The translations under genes were made by a program, and so were the position numbers. A model generated the notes under the pieces. That model was not told the origin of the DNA, did no database searches, and was given only the letters and a program-made list of their open reading frames with translations. From assembly GCF_014208105.1 (NCBI RefSeq), contig NZ_JACHMQ010000001.1, positions 372,001 to 436,000 of the forward strand: a stretch of DNA of 64,000 nt. Direction: 5' to 3'. Positions within the stretch are counted from its first letter, which is position 1, and each line of letters starts with the position of its first letter. This stretch comes from Actinomadura coerulea. GTDB taxonomy: Bacteria > Actinomycetota > Actinomycetes > Streptosporangiales > Streptosporangiaceae. Below, one piece after another: positions 35,803 through 45,391 of the stretch.

Positions 35803-37416
35803 CTAGTTGACGTTCACCGCGGACCAGGCCGCGGCGACGGTGTTGTACTGCGTGCTGCCCGCGCCGTAGAGGTCCTTGGCCGCGTTCAGCGTCGCGGTGC
35901 GCGCTCCCGCGTAGTTGGTCGAGGACGTCATGTACGTGGTCAGCGCCCGGTACCAGATCTTCGTGGCGGCGTCCCGGCCGATGCCGGTGATCGTGGAGCC
36001 GTTGGACGTGGGGCTGTTGTAGGAGACGCCGTTGATCGTCTTCGCGCCGCTGCCCTCGGACAGCAGGTAGTAGAAGTGGTTGGCGACGCCCGAGGAGTAG
36101 TGCACGTCGAGGTTCTTGGTGCTGGTCGACCAGGAGTCGGCGGAGCTGCCGTCCTTGCTGGGCTTGTCCATGAAGCGCAGCGCGGGCTTGCCGAAGCCGG
36201 GCAGGACGACCTCCTCGCCCACCAGGTAGTCGCCGACGTCACCCGAGTTGTTCGCGTAGAACTCGACGGCGGCGGCCATGATGTCGGACGTCGCCTCGTT
36301 CAGCCCGCCGGACTCCCCGCTGTAGGTGAGGTTCGCGGTGGTGCTGGTGACGCCGTGGCTCATCTCGTGGGCGGCCACGTCCAGGGACGTGAGGGGGCCG
36401 AGCTGGCTGCCGTCGCCGTCGCCGTAGGTCATGCAGAAGCACGAGTCGTCCCAGAAGGCGTTGGCGTAGCCGCTGCCGTAGTGGACGCGGTTATAGGACC
36501 CCTTGCCGTCGCCCGCGATGCCCGTGCGGCCGAAGACGTTCTTGTAGAAGTCCCAGGTCTCGTTGGTGCCGAACTGGGCGTCGACGGCGACGGTGGCGCG
36601 GTCGGACGTGGTGCCGCTGCCCCAGTGGTTGTCGGCGTCGGTGAACAGCGTGGCGGGGGCGCGGTGGAAGCACCAGCTGAGGAAGCAGAGGTCGGTGTCG
36701 TTCTGGGCGTCGCCGGTGTAGGTGTTGCCGCGCGTCGGGTCCTTCAGCTGGTAGGTGCTGCCGGACAGCGTCGTCTGGAGGGGGACCGTGCCGGTGTAGA
36801 GGGACTTGCCGTCGCCCGCCTCGGTGAGGATCGTCTCCTCGCTCAGCAGCACCTTGCCGGTCGCGGCGTCCACCGAGGTGAAGACGCGGCTGGGCGTCCC
36901 GTCGGCCTTCTTGCCGACGGTCTGGACGCGCCAGGCGAGGCGGGGCGCGTGGTCGGCGGTACGGGACTCCACGACGAGCGCGGGGGAGCCGTCGGCCTTG
37001 CGGCTCTTGGTGACGGCGCGCTTCTGGGCGGTCTTGGCGGAGACCTCGGGGCTGGAGTCCGCCGGCGCCTTGGCGAGGGTGAGGCTGGTGCCGCGCCACG
37101 TGCCGGCCGCCGTCTCGTGGACGACGATGTCGCCGCCCAGGACGGGGAGGCCGTTGTAGGTGCGGGTCATGCGGGTGTGCGAGGTGCCGTCGCGGTCGAT
37201 GCCGACCCTGACGACCTGGAACGCCTGCCCGTCGCCGCCGCGGACCTCGGCGGCGCGGCCGGTCAGCGCCCGGAGCGCGTGCTCGGCGGCGGCGCGCGGG
37301 CCCGGTGGGGACGCCGGCTGCCGCGCGGAGGCGGGGAGCGCGGTGGCGGCCGACGCGAGCAGCGTCGCCGAGGCCAGGAGCGTGATCCTTCGGCTGGTGA
37401 ACGCCCGTCTTGTCAT
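35803..37416 (-). CDS. secreted M4 thermolysin-like neutral protease
   Basis: 537 residues. The signal peptide MTRRAFTSRRITLLASATLL, continuing ASAATALPASA, is followed by FTP and PepSY propeptide parts (~40-200), then the M4 core with HEMSH (zinc and Glu catalytic), GLNEATSD, and VHYSSGVANHFYYLL with the catalytic His. It lacks the C-terminal P/homo B domain of many Streptomyces homologues. It probably digests external protein. The 208 nt upstream (37417-37624) are AT-rich near 37485-37550 and must carry its promoter. Confidence 0.92.
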   Translation of the reverse strand: MTRRAFTSRRITLLASATLLASAATALPASARQPASPPGPRAAAEHALRALTGRAAEVRGGDGQAFQVVRVGIDRDGTSHTRMTRTYNGLPVLGGDIVVHETAAGTWRGTSLTLAKAPADSSPEVSAKTAQKRAVTKSRKADGSPALVVESRTADHAPRLAWRVQTVGKKADGTPSRVFTSVDAATGKVLLSEETILTEAGDGKSLYTGTVPLQTTLSGSTYQLKDPTRGNTYTGDAQNDTDLCFLSWCFHRAPATLFTDADNHWGSGTTSDRATVAVDAQFGTNETWDFYKNVFGRTGIAGDGKGSYNRVHYGSGYANAFWDDSCFCMTYGDGDGSQLGPLTSLDVAAHEMSHGVTSTTANLTYSGESGGLNEATSDIMAAAVEFYANNSGDVGDYLVGEEVVLPGFGKPALRFMDKPSKDGSSADSWSTSTKNLDVHYSSGVANHFYYLLSEGSGAKTINGVSYNSPTSNGSTITGIGRDAATKIWYRALTTYMTSSTNYAGARTATLNAAKDLYGAGSTQYNTVAAAWSAVNVN

Positions 37417-37624
37417 GAACGCCCTCTCGTGCGGGCGCCACGCTCCCCCGAGAACCCTCCGTCGGGCCCGCCGTGGCGACGGGACATTTATGACATAGGG
37501 CTACTGGGAAGTAGATGTAGCAATTTGACAAGAAACGCCTACAGAGCGTGTGAAATACCGGGCTTGTCCGAGTTCAGGGGTGAATCGGGGGCGGAGGGCC
37601 TGCCGGGCGCGCGGATTTCGGTCT

Positions 37625-38011
37625 TCAGGACGGCTTCGCGGCGCAGTTCGCGCACGTCCCGAAGACCTCGACGGTGTGGGTGATGTCGACGAAGCCGTGC
37701 TCGGCGGCGATCGTGTCGGCCCAGCGCTCCACGGCCGGGCCCTCGACCTCCACCGTCCGTCCGCAGTCGCGGCAGACCAGGTGGTGGTGGTGCTGCTCGG
37801 TGCGGCAGGCGCGGTACACGGCCTCGCCCTCGTCGGTGCGCAGCACGTCGACCTCGCCCGCGTCGCTGAGCGCCTGCAGCGCCCGGTAGACGGTGGTGAG
37901 GCCGATCTTGGAACCGTCGGCGCGCAGGTCGGCGTAGATGTCCTGGGCGCTGCGGAAGCCCTCGCAGCCGGCCAGCACCTGCCGTACCGCGTCCCGGCGG
38001 GCCGTCGTCAT
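37625..38011 (-). CDS. zur: zinc uptake regulator Zur (Fur family)
   Basis: 128 residues. Winged helix with IGLTTVYRALQALSDAGEVD; metal sites in the HHHHLVCRDCGRTVEVEG loop and the C-terminal CANC. It is the last gene of znuA-znuC-znuB-zur, overlapping znuB by 4 nt (ATGA), which, with a Zur-type box ahead of znuA, points to zinc rather than iron. Confidence 0.9.
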   Translation of the reverse strand: MTTARRDAVRQVLAGCEGFRSAQDIYADLRADGSKIGLTTVYRALQALSDAGEVDVLRTDEGEAVYRACRTEQHHHHLVCRDCGRTVEVEGPAVERWADTIAAEHGFVDITHTVEVFGTCANCAAKPS

Positions 38012-38910
38012 CCCCTCAGCACCTCCGCCTCGGCATCCACGCGCGGCGGGGCGCCGGGCCCGTCGCCCCCCGCGGTCACGGCATCGGCCGCGGCGCGGGA
38101 ACGCCGGCGGCGCACCACCGAGCCCCCGGCGACCGCGGCCACGAACACCGCCAGCGCCAGCAGCACGATCGAGGGGCCCGGGGGAAGATCGTACTGGAAG
38201 GAACCCGCCAGGCCCGCCACGGCCGACAGTACACCGATCCCCGTCGCGGCCAGCATGGTGCTCCAGAATCCCCGCGTGAGCTGCTGCGCCGCGGCCACCG
38301 GGACGACCATCAGCGCGCTCACGAGCAGCAGGCCGATCGCGCGCATCGAGATCACCACCGTGACCGCGGCGGTCGCGGCGATCAGCACGCTGAGGAACCG
38401 GACGGGCAGCCCGGCCGCCCGCGCGAGCTCCTCGTCCTGGCAGAGCAGGAACAGCTCGCGGCCGAACACCGCGACGATCGCCAGCACGACCGCGGCGAGC
38501 CCCGCGACGACGTACAGGTCGCTCACCGTCACGCTGCTGATCGAGCCGAACAGGTAGGACTGCAGGCCCGCCGAGCCGCCGCCGTCGACGCTCGTCAGGA
38601 TGACACCGCCCGCCAGCCCGCCGTAGAACAGCAGGGCGAGCACGGCGTCCGCGCCGCTGCGGCTGCGCGCCCGCAGGACCTCGATCGCGACGGCGCCGAG
38701 GACCGACACCACCAGCGCGCCGAGGACGGGGGAGGTGCTGGTGAGCAGCCCCAGCCCGATGCCGGTCAGCGCGATGTGGCCGATGCCGTCGCCGAGCAGG
38801 GACAGCCTGCGCTGGACCACGAACGTGCCCACGGCGGGGGCGGTCAGCCCGATCAGCACCGCCATGGCCAGGGCGACGCGCATGAAGTCGTACTGCAGCA
38901 TCTCGCTCAC
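38008..38910 (-). CDS. znuB: zinc ABC transporter permease
   Basis: 300 residues from a GTG overlapping the znuC stop (GTGA). About eight transmembrane segments with the family stretch RRLSLLGDGIGHIALTGIGL. It forms the membrane pore for zinc taken from ZnuA. The Arg-rich C-terminal tail (~45 residues) is hydrophilic. Confidence 0.92.
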   Translation of the reverse strand: MSEMLQYDFMRVALAMAVLIGLTAPAVGTFVVQRRLSLLGDGIGHIALTGIGLGLLTSTSPVLGALVVSVLGAVAIEVLRARSRSGADAVLALLFYGGLAGGVILTSVDGGGSAGLQSYLFGSISSVTVSDLYVVAGLAAVVLAIVAVFGRELFLLCQDEELARAAGLPVRFLSVLIAATAAVTVVISMRAIGLLLVSALMVVPVAAAQQLTRGFWSTMLAATGIGVLSAVAGLAGSFQYDLPPGPSIVLLALAVFVAAVAGGSVVRRRRSRAAADAVTAGGDGPGAPPRVDAEAEVLRG

Positions 38911-39623
38911 GCGGGCCTTTCGAGAGTCTGCCGGGCGGTCTCGCGGACGACGCGGCCGTGCCCGAGCTCGACCGTGCGGGTGACGAGCGGCTCCATCGGC
39001 CCGAGCTCGTGCGCGACGAGGACGACCGTGCGACCGGCTCGGGCCAGCGCGGCGAGGGCCGACGCGAGCGCCGCCTGGCTGCCGGCGTCCACGCCGGCGG
39101 TCGGCTCGTCCATCACGAACACGTCGGGTTCGCCGGCGAGGGCGCGGGCGATCAGCACCCGCTGCTGCTGGCCGCCCGACAGCAGGTGCGCCGAGTCGCG
39201 GGCCCGCCCGGCGAGCCCGACCGTCTCCAGGGCGCGGTCGACGGCGGCGCGGTCGGCCGCCCGGTCGGCGAGCGGCGCGGGCCGCCAGCGCGACCGCCGG
39301 GCCACCCGGCCGGACGCCACGATCTCGCGGACCGTCGCCGGGACGCCGCCGCCCATCGGCAGCCGCTGCGGCACGTACCCGACGCGCCTCCAGTCGCGGA
39401 ACCGCGCGGGCGGCTCGCCGAAGATCTCCGTCCGGCCGGCGGCCAGCGGGACGAGCCCGAGCAGCGCCTTGACGAGCGTGGACTTGCCCGCCCCGTTCGG
39501 GCCGAGGACGGCGAGCACGTCGCCGGCCTCCACCCGCAGGTCGACGCCCGCGAGCACCGCGCGGCCGTCCCGCCGGACGAGGCCGCCGGTCATCGCCAGC
39601 GGCGGGGCGGTGGTGTCGTTCAT
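38907..39623 (-). CDS. znuC: zinc ABC transporter ATP-binding protein
   Basis: 238 residues from ATG 39623, overlapping the znuA stop (ATGA) with GGAG ahead; a GTG two codons earlier (39629) is less likely. Walker A GPNGAGKST, signature LSGGQQQRV, Walker B FVMDEPTAGVD and His-switch VAHEL are all intact. Confidence 0.93.
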   Translation of the reverse strand: MNDTTAPPLAMTGGLVRRDGRAVLAGVDLRVEAGDVLAVLGPNGAGKSTLVKALLGLVPLAAGRTEIFGEPPARFRDWRRVGYVPQRLPMGGGVPATVREIVASGRVARRSRWRPAPLADRAADRAAVDRALETVGLAGRARDSAHLLSGGQQQRVLIARALAGEPDVFVMDEPTAGVDAGSQAALASALAALARAGRTVVLVAHELGPMEPLVTRTVELGHGRVVRETARQTLERPA

Positions 39624-40576
39624 GAGCACTCCAGGGCGGGCCGCAGGGTCCGCAGGTTTTCTCGCATGATCGTCATGTAGTCGCCGGACGCGCTTTCCGG
39701 CGGGCCCTCGGCCGGGTCGAGGACGGCCGTCCGCACGCCCGCCTCCCGCGCCAGGCTCGCGGCCACCCTCGTGCTGGCCAGGGTCTCGGTGAAGACCGTC
39801 GTCGCGCCGGTGGAGGAGACGAGCCGCACCAGCCCGGCCAGCCTCTTCGGGGACGGTTCGCCGGACGGGTCCACGCCCGCGACCGGGATCTGCCGGAGCC
39901 GGTAGCGGGCCGCGAGGTAGCCGAACGCGGCGTGCGCGGTGACGATCTCCCGGCGCGCGCAGGACCGCAGGCCGTCCTGGAACTCGCGGTCGAGGCCGGT
40001 CAGCGCCTGTGCCGTGGCGCGGGCGCGCTCCCGGTAGCCGGCCGCGTGGGCGGGGTCGGCGGCGGCCAGCCGCTCGCCCAGCGCGGCGGCCACGGTCGCC
40101 ATCCGGCTCGGGTCGAGCCAGATGTGCGGGTCGTAGGACGCCTCGCGGTGCCGTAGGCCGTCGTGGGCCTCCTCGTCGTCGGTCTCGCCGGGCGGGGGGA
40201 GCTTCGGGACGAGGCTCGCCGCGTCGAGTGACCTGCCCTTCGCGTGTTTGCGGACCGCGTCGTCCACGGCGGGCTGGACGCCCTTGACGTAGACGGCGTA
40301 GTCGGCGTCCTGGACGTTCGCGACCTGCCGCGCCGTCAGCTCCAGGTCGTGCGGCTCGGTTCCGGGCCTGGTGAGCGTCCGGACGGACACGTCGCCGCCG
40401 CCGACCTTCCCGGCGAGCCAGGCCATCGGGTAGAAGGACGCGACCACCGCGGTCCTGCCGGGCGGGACGTCGGCGCCGGCGTCGGCGTCGGCGCAGGCCG
40501 TCAGGCCCGCCGCGAACCCGGCCAGGGCGAGCGCCGCCGCCGGCGCGGTTCGCAGGGCTGCGCGGAGTGGGGGCAC
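39620..40576 (-). CDS. znuA: zinc ABC transporter substrate-binding lipoprotein
   Basis: 318 residues from GTG 40576. The signal peptide ends in the lipobox LTAC (GFAAGLTACADADAG), giving a membrane-anchored lipoprotein. Metal-binding parts are TEPHDLELTARQV (His), the acidic/His loop GETDDEEAHDGLRHREAS, DPHIWLDPSRM, IVTAHAAFGYLA and the C-terminal Asp/Glu region. First gene of the operon, preceded by a TTGACA-N18-CATAAT promoter that places transcription start at the GTG. Confidence 0.92.
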   Translation of the reverse strand: MPPLRAALRTAPAAALALAGFAAGLTACADADAGADVPPGRTAVVASFYPMAWLAGKVGGGDVSVRTLTRPGTEPHDLELTARQVANVQDADYAVYVKGVQPAVDDAVRKHAKGRSLDAASLVPKLPPPGETDDEEAHDGLRHREASYDPHIWLDPSRMATVAAALGERLAAADPAHAAGYRERARATAQALTGLDREFQDGLRSCARREIVTAHAAFGYLAARYRLRQIPVAGVDPSGEPSPKRLAGLVRLVSSTGATTVFTETLASTRVAASLAREAGVRTAVLDPAEGPPESASGDYMTIMRENLRTLRPALECS

Positions 40577-40582
40577 ATCGCG

Positions 40583-40612
40583 ATTATGGACGAAGATGAA
40601 AACGGTTGTCAA
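40583..40612 (-). promoter_or_regulatory. znuA promoter with overlapping Zur-type box
   Basis: On the minus strand -35 TTGACA (40612-40607), 18-nt spacer, -10 CATAAT (40588-40583); six bases later comes the GTG, so the message is probably leaderless. Over the -35 lies the near-palindrome TGAAAACGGTTGTCA (40597-40611), close to the TGAAAATNATTTTCA boxes of actinobacterial Zur. Repression by Zur-Zn would block polymerase. Confidence 0.75.
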
Positions 40613-40917
40613 AACCGACCGATGCCGCGTCCCAGGGCGAATCCCACCAGGACGGCCAGCGCGGCGAGGCGCAGGATCCTTCCCGGACCGTCCAGCGTGG
40701 GCCAGTTCAGGTAGGCGAACCAGCCGAGCGCGGCGGCGAGCACCAGCAGCCCGGCCGCGGCCACCCAGCCGGTTCCGGCCATGCCGACCACCAGCAGCAC
40801 GAACACGGCGGCGAGCAGGACCCACCGCGGCATCCGGTGCAGGAACACCACCGGCGCCGCGCTGCGCCGCTCGACGGCCGCCCGCAGCCCGGTCGGCCGC
40901 TCACCTCTCGTCTCCAC
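40609..40917 (-). CDS. DUF6703-type small membrane protein
   Basis: 102 residues from GTG 40917. A basic N-terminus with AAPVVFLHRMPRWVLL, then three hydrophobic segments. FLHxxPRW with the following helices is the pattern of a small actinobacterial membrane family annotated DUF6703. Function unknown. Its 3' end runs into the Zur box of znuA. Confidence 0.6.
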   Translation of the reverse strand: METRGERPTGLRAAVERRSAAPVVFLHRMPRWVLLAAVFVLLVVGMAGTGWVAAAGLLVLAAALGWFAYLNWPTLDGPGRILRLAALAVLVGFALGRGIGRF

Positions 40918-40945
40918 AGGCCCAACGTACTGCCAGGATGGACGG

Positions 40946-41230
40946 ATGATCGCGATAACCCGGTACCGGGTCCCGGACGAGGAGTCCGGCGGCTTCGCCG
41001 AGAGCATGACCGCGGTGCTGGAGGCCCTGGCCGCGAGCACCGGCTTCCGCTCCGGCCGCCTCGCCCGGACCGTCGACGACCCCGGGCTGTGGGCCCTCGT
41101 CACCGAGTGGGAGGGCGCCGGGCACTACCGCCGCGCGCTCGGCGCCTACGAGGTGCGGCTCCGGTTCATGCCGCTCGCCGCCCTCGCCGTGGACGAGCCC
41201 GGCGCCTACGAGGTGGTCTCCTCAGCCTGA
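40946..41230 (+). CDS. antibiotic biosynthesis monooxygenase (ABM)-fold protein
   Basis: 94 residues from ATG 40946, behind AGGA. Ferredoxin-like pattern: MIAITRYRVPDEESGGFAES, helix MTAVLEALAA, STGFRSGRLARTVDDPGLWALVTEW, then YRRALGAYEVRLRF. ABM proteins range from heme-degrading to quinone-forming monooxygenases. No cluster context to choose a role. Divergent from the DUF6703 gene. Confidence 0.75.
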   Translation: MIAITRYRVPDEESGGFAESMTAVLEALAASTGFRSGRLARTVDDPGLWALVTEWEGAGHYRRALGAYEVRLRFMPLAALAVDEPGAYEVVSSA

Positions 41231-41364
41231 GCGGCCGCCCCTCGCGGGCCTGGTCAGAATGCGGGCAATCGGCGGTCAAGAAGCGACCCCTCCCGGTTTG
41301 GCCGCCTCCGCCAAGGTCATCCTTGCCGCACGTGATCATGCCGTGGCCTGCGGGGGAGAATGTG

Positions 41365-42732
41365 ATGCGCCATGCCGTCCTGTTCAGTGTGTCGTCCGGG
41401 GCGGCGGCCGTCGCCGCCGCCCTCACCGTCGCCGGGACGGCCCCCGCGCGGCTCGCGCCCCACCAGGCCGCCTCGCTCGCCCTGAGCGGGACGGCCGGGA
41501 GCGCTGAGGGCCCGCACGGCCGCGTGGTCGAGTACCGGGGGCTGCGCGTCCCCGTTCCGGCCGGCTGGGAGGTCCACCGGCTCGACCGGCACCCGACCCG
41601 GTGCGTCCGCTACGACCGGCACGCCGTCTACCTCGGCCGCCCCGGCCCGCAGCCGGACTGCCCGGCGCGCGCCGTCGGCCGCACCGAGGCCGTCCACATC
41701 CAGCCCGCCGGGGACGGGCGGAGCGCGCGGACCGTCGTGCACGCAGACAAGCTCGCCTCGCTGACCGTGCCGCGGACCGCCGACCACGAGACGCGGCTCA
41801 CCCTGCCCGAGGCCGGAGTCACGATCACCGGGGTGTACGGCAGTGACCCGGAGGCGCTCCAGCGGCTGCTGCGCGGCACCCGGCTGTCCGGCCGGTGGAC
41901 CGCCGCGCCGGCCAAGCCGGACGTCCGCCGGATGGCGACCGGCGTGCCCACGGCGCCGGCCGAGGGGACGGCCCCCAGCGGAGGCCCGGTGCCGCCCAAG
42001 GCGCCGGTGGCCGACGAGAGTCCGCCCTCCAGCCAGGGGACCGCTCTGGAGCGCTCCTGGGTGCGCGGCAAGGGCTTCGACACCTGCACCGCCCCGTCCC
42101 TGGCGACCATGAGGGCCTGGCGGCCCTCGTTCAAGGTCACCAACATCTACATCGGCGGAGCGGCGCGGGGATGCGCCCAGCCGAACCTCACCGCGTCGTG
42201 GGTGAGGCAGGTGCGGGCCATGGGCTACCGCCTCACCGCCACCTACGTGGGCCTCCAGGCGCCGTGCGGCAGCCGCCCCCAGCGCTTCACCGCCAGGAGC
42301 GCCGCCTGGCAGGGCACCCAGGCGGCCGCGGACGCCGCCCGAAGGGCCAGGGCGCTCGGCATCCCGGCGAGCAAGCCGCTCTACTACGACATGGAGGCCT
42401 ACGACCACAAGAAGAGCGCCTGCCGGGCCGCCGTCCTGCGGTTCGTCGACAACTGGGTCGACCGGCTGAAGACCGAGGGCTACAAGCCGTGCCTCTACAG
42501 CAGCTCCAAGTCCGGGATCCGCGACGTGGGCCGGTCCTCGATCAGCAAGCCCTCCTGCGTCTGGTTCGCCAACTGGGACCGCCGGGCCAGCGTGTACGGG
42601 GACCCGTTCCTGCCGGACGCCTGGTGGTCGCCGCACCGCCGGGTCAAGCAGTACCGCGGCGGCCATCGGGAGACGCACGGCGGGGTCACCCTGAACATCG
42701 ACAGCGATGTCGTCGACGGGCGCGTTTACTAG
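41365..42732 (+). CDS. secreted DUF1906 (Rv2525c-like glycoside hydrolase-fold) protein
   Basis: 455 residues from ATG 41365, behind GGGGGAG. Signal peptide [20 protein letters not shown] (to ~26), a ~150-residue N-terminal beta-rich part unique to this protein, a Pro/Ala linker (~185-235), then the DUF1906 domain beginning [18 protein letters not shown] and containing [23 protein letters not shown] and KQYRGG. This TIM-barrel-like fold resembles GH25 lysozymes and may act on the cell wall; the acidic YYDMEAY would be the active-site strand. Confidence 0.82.
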   Translation: MRHAVLFSVSSGAAAVAAALTVAGTAPARLAPHQAASLALSGTAGSAEGPHGRVVEYRGLRVPVPAGWEVHRLDRHPTRCVRYDRHAVYLGRPGPQPDCPARAVGRTEAVHIQPAGDGRSARTVVHADKLASLTVPRTADHETRLTLPEAGVTITGVYGSDPEALQRLLRGTRLSGRWTAAPAKPDVRRMATGVPTAPAEGTAPSGGPVPPKAPVADESPPSSQGTALERSWVRGKGFDTCTAPSLATMRAWRPSFKVTNIYIGGAARGCAQPNLTASWVRQVRAMGYRLTATYVGLQAPCGSRPQRFTARSAAWQGTQAAADAARRARALGIPASKPLYYDMEAYDHKKSACRAAVLRFVDNWVDRLKTEGYKPCLYSSSKSGIRDVGRSSISKPSCVWFANWDRRASVYGDPFLPDAWWSPHRRVKQYRGGHRETHGGVTLNIDSDVVDGRVY

Positions 42733-42899
42733 TTCCTGCTCAGGGGCCCCGGTGCCCTAAGCTGGGGGACTCTCCGGCGGCGGCGGCGCCCGCGCCGGAG
42801 CACATCACCGGGGATCACACTCGCCGCCGCCCGCCGTCGCCGCGGGACCGGGGCGCACTCACTGTTCCCGCCGACCGCCAGCCGGATGGAGAATCTTTC

Positions 42900-44288
42900 A
42901 TGGCACGCCGTTCCGATGTGCTGGACACGATCGTCAACCTCGCCAAGCGGCGGGGCCTGGTCTACCCGTCGAGCGAGATCTACGGCGGGCTCCGCGCCTC
43001 CTGGGACTACGGCCCCCTCGGCGTCGAGCTGAAGAACAACGTCAAGCGCCAGTGGTGGAAGTCGATGGTGCAGGGCCGCGACGACGTCGTCGGCCTCGAC
43101 TCGTGCGTCATCCTGGCGCGCGAGGTCTGGGAGGCCAGCGGCCACGTCCAGGCGTTCGTCGACCCGCTCACCGAGTGCCAGTCCTGCCACAAGCGCTTCC
43201 GGGCCGACCACCTGGAGGAGGCCTACGAGGAGAAGCACGGCCGCCCGCCCGCGAACGGCCTCGCCGACATCTCCTGCCCCAACTGCGGCGTGAAGGGCTC
43301 GTTCACCGAGCCGAAGATGTTCAACGGGCTGCTCAAGACCTACCTCGGCCCCGTCGAGGACGAGTCGGGCCTGGCCTACCTGCGTCCCGAGACCGCGCAG
43401 GGCATCTTCATCAACTACCTGAACGTCCAGCAGTCCGCGCGCCGCAAGGTGCCGTTCGGCATCGGCCAGGTCGGCAAGTCGTTCCGCAACGAGATCACGC
43501 CCGGCAACTTCATCTTCCGGACCCGCGAGTTCGAGCAGATGGAGATGGAGTTCTTCGTCAAGCCCGGCAGCGACGAGGAATGGCACCAGTACTGGATCGA
43601 CGAGCGCATGCAGTGGTACGTCGACCTCGGCATCCGCAAGGAGAACCTGCGGCTGTTCGAGCACCCGCAGGAGAAGCTGTCCCACTACTCCAAGCGCACC
43701 GTCGACGTGGAGTACCGCTTCGACTTCGTCGGCAGCGAGTGGGGCGAGCTGGAGGGCATCGCCAACCGCACCGACTACGACCTGACGACGCACTCCAAGG
43801 CGTCCGGCGCCGACCTGTCGTTCTTCGACCAGGAGTCCGGCGAGCGGTTCACCCCGTTCGTGATCGAGCCCGCGGCGGGCGTCGACCGCTGCACGCTCAC
43901 CTTCATGATGGACGCCTACGCCGAGGACGAGGCGCCCAACGCCAAGGGCAAGATGGAGAAGCGCGCCGTCATGCGGCTCGACCGGCGGCTCGCCCCGGTG
44001 AAGGTCGCGGTGCTGCCGCTGTCGCGCAACAGCGACCTGTCCCCGAAGGCCCGCGACCTCGCCGCGCAGCTGCGCCGCAACTGGAACGTCGACTTCGACG
44101 ACGCGGGGGCCATCGGCCGCCGCTACCGGCGCCAGGACGAGATCGGCACCCCGTTCTGCGTCACCGTCGACTTCGACACCCTGGAGGACGACGCGGTGAC
44201 CGTCCGGGAGCGCGACTCGATGAGCCAGGAGCGCATCGCGCTCAGCCAGGTCGAGTCGTTCCTCGCCGCGCAGCTCGTCGGCTGCTGA
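42900..44288 (+). CDS. glyS: glycine--tRNA ligase
   Basis: 462 residues from ATG 42900, behind GGAG. Single-chain, class II (GlyQS) enzyme. Motif 2 region [13 protein letters not shown], an inserted zinc-like pair (CQSCHKRF and CPNCGVK), [14 protein letters not shown] and the anticodon-binding C-terminus ([20 protein letters not shown]). The upstream 167 nt (42733-42899) carry no recognisable T-box. Confidence 0.96.
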   Translation: MARRSDVLDTIVNLAKRRGLVYPSSEIYGGLRASWDYGPLGVELKNNVKRQWWKSMVQGRDDVVGLDSCVILAREVWEASGHVQAFVDPLTECQSCHKRFRADHLEEAYEEKHGRPPANGLADISCPNCGVKGSFTEPKMFNGLLKTYLGPVEDESGLAYLRPETAQGIFINYLNVQQSARRKVPFGIGQVGKSFRNEITPGNFIFRTREFEQMEMEFFVKPGSDEEWHQYWIDERMQWYVDLGIRKENLRLFEHPQEKLSHYSKRTVDVEYRFDFVGSEWGELEGIANRTDYDLTTHSKASGADLSFFDQESGERFTPFVIEPAAGVDRCTLTFMMDAYAEDEAPNAKGKMEKRAVMRLDRRLAPVKVAVLPLSRNSDLSPKARDLAAQLRRNWNVDFDDAGAIGRRYRRQDEIGTPFCVTVDFDTLEDDAVTVRERDSMSQERIALSQVESFLAAQLVGC

Positions 44289-44320
44289 CCCCGCTCCGGG
44301 CGGTGTCCCGGTGACGACGC

Positions 44321-44350
44321 GACGGGCCGCCCCGGATGGGGCGGCCCGTC
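44321..44350. terminator. bidirectional terminator between glyS and the secreted-protein gene
   Basis: Perfect 13-bp inverted repeat GACGGGCCGCCCC/GGGGCGGCCCGTC with loop GGAT, followed by TTCT, 32 nt after the glyS stop. Confidence 0.75.
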
Positions 44351-44414
44351 TTCTGCCGGGAGCGCGTCGGAGGACGGCTGCGGCCCTCCGCGGGAGCTCC
44401 GTTCCGACCTCCGG

Positions 44415-45092
44415 TCAGCTCGTGACGTAGAGGGCCTGGTTGTAGGTGCCGGATCCGGCGACCGCCTCGCCGCGCAGCGCGTACGTGGCGGTCACGGTGG
44501 CGGTGGACGGGCAGAGGAAGCTGCTGCCCGACTGCTTGCTGACCGTCGCGTTCTTCACGCCGACCTGCGCGTCGCTGCTGGTGGTGACCGGCCGCGAGCC
44601 GTTGTCGCCGTTGTAGCCGTTGGCGGTGAGGTTGCCGCCGAACACGCAGGTGATGCCGCCGAAGATGTCCACCACGGCCTTCACCTTGAAGTTCGCGATC
44701 GTGACGGTGGCGTCCCGGCCGCCGGTGTGCGCGGGATCGAAGGTGACGTTGCCGCCCGTCCAGGGCAGGTTCTGCGCGGTGATCGTCGAGCTGGTGCTGC
44801 CGCTGCAGGGACCGCCGCCGGTGCCGGTGAAGGTGGCGGCGCTGACGTTCAGCGCGCTGCCGTCGGCGTTGATGGAGCCGGTCATCGTCGACTGGCTGCA
44901 GGAGCCGCTGCCGATCGAGCTGCTGACCGTCGCGGTGCCGAGCAGCGAGGCCTGCACCTTGCCGGAGTAGGCGGCGGCCGTGGCCGAGCCCTTGCGGATG
45001 GTCGTGCCCGCTGCGTACGCGGGGGCGACCCCCGCGGCGAGGACGGCCAGTGCGGCGGTTCCGACGATCGCGGTCTGTCTGATTCGTGCCAC
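44415..45092 (-). CDS. secreted protein of unknown function
   Basis: 225 residues from GTG 45092, behind a strong AGAGGAG; an ATG 11 codons upstream is less likely. Signal peptide MARIRQTAIVGTAALAVLAA then GVAPAYA. The mature part is Ser/Thr/Gly-rich beta structure with four cysteines (GSCSQSTM, GGPCSG, ITCVFGG, SFLCPST), probably two disulphides. Looks like an actinomycete surface or spore-coat-type beta-sandwich; I do not recognise the family. The 299-nt gap on its 5' side to the next gene (45093-45391) holds a small GCGAA-N5-TTCGC repeat at 45128-45142 and a TAGGTT -10-like box at 45334-45339. Confidence 0.6.
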   Translation of the reverse strand: MARIRQTAIVGTAALAVLAAGVAPAYAAGTTIRKGSATAAAYSGKVQASLLGTATVSSSIGSGSCSQSTMTGSINADGSALNVSAATFTGTGGGPCSGSTSSTITAQNLPWTGGNVTFDPAHTGGRDATVTIANFKVKAVVDIFGGITCVFGGNLTANGYNGDNGSRPVTTSSDAQVGVKNATVSKQSGSSFLCPSTATVTATYALRGEAVAGSGTYNQALYVTS

Positions 45093-45391
45093 CGGAGACT
45101 CCTCTGTCCGGTTCGGGGTGGGCATACGCGAAAGTAATTCGCATAAAACGCGTGGGCAATGGCGGACGGCGGACTGCCGGCTGGCCGGATCGGGACACCA
45201 GCCAGTGTCTGCTGGTAAGGCCGCGTGCCCGGGGGCGGGCAAGGTCTTTGTCACGCGACCCCTCCTTGACGGGCCTGCTTTCAGGCCTTTCCCCTGCTGG
45301 GTCAGGACGGGCACCGCCCGGGGGAAAGTGGGCTAGGTTGGCGGGAACGGCCGGGCGAGCGACCCGCCGGTGTCCGGGGGAGGAGGGCGGA

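Noticed and set aside
41231..41364. Cyclic-di-AMP riboswitch before the secreted DUF1906 gene
   Set aside because: The 134-nt gap is too short and lacks the conserved junction motifs; only a plain ribosome site is clear.
42733..42899. T-box riboswitch before glyS
   Set aside because: No conserved T-box sequence, specifier stem or terminator/antiterminator pair could be seen.
45093..45391. GCGAA-N5-TTCGC repeat at 45128-45142 as an operator
   Set aside because: Arms of 5 bp in a 299-nt gap with no supporting promoter are likely to arise by chance.
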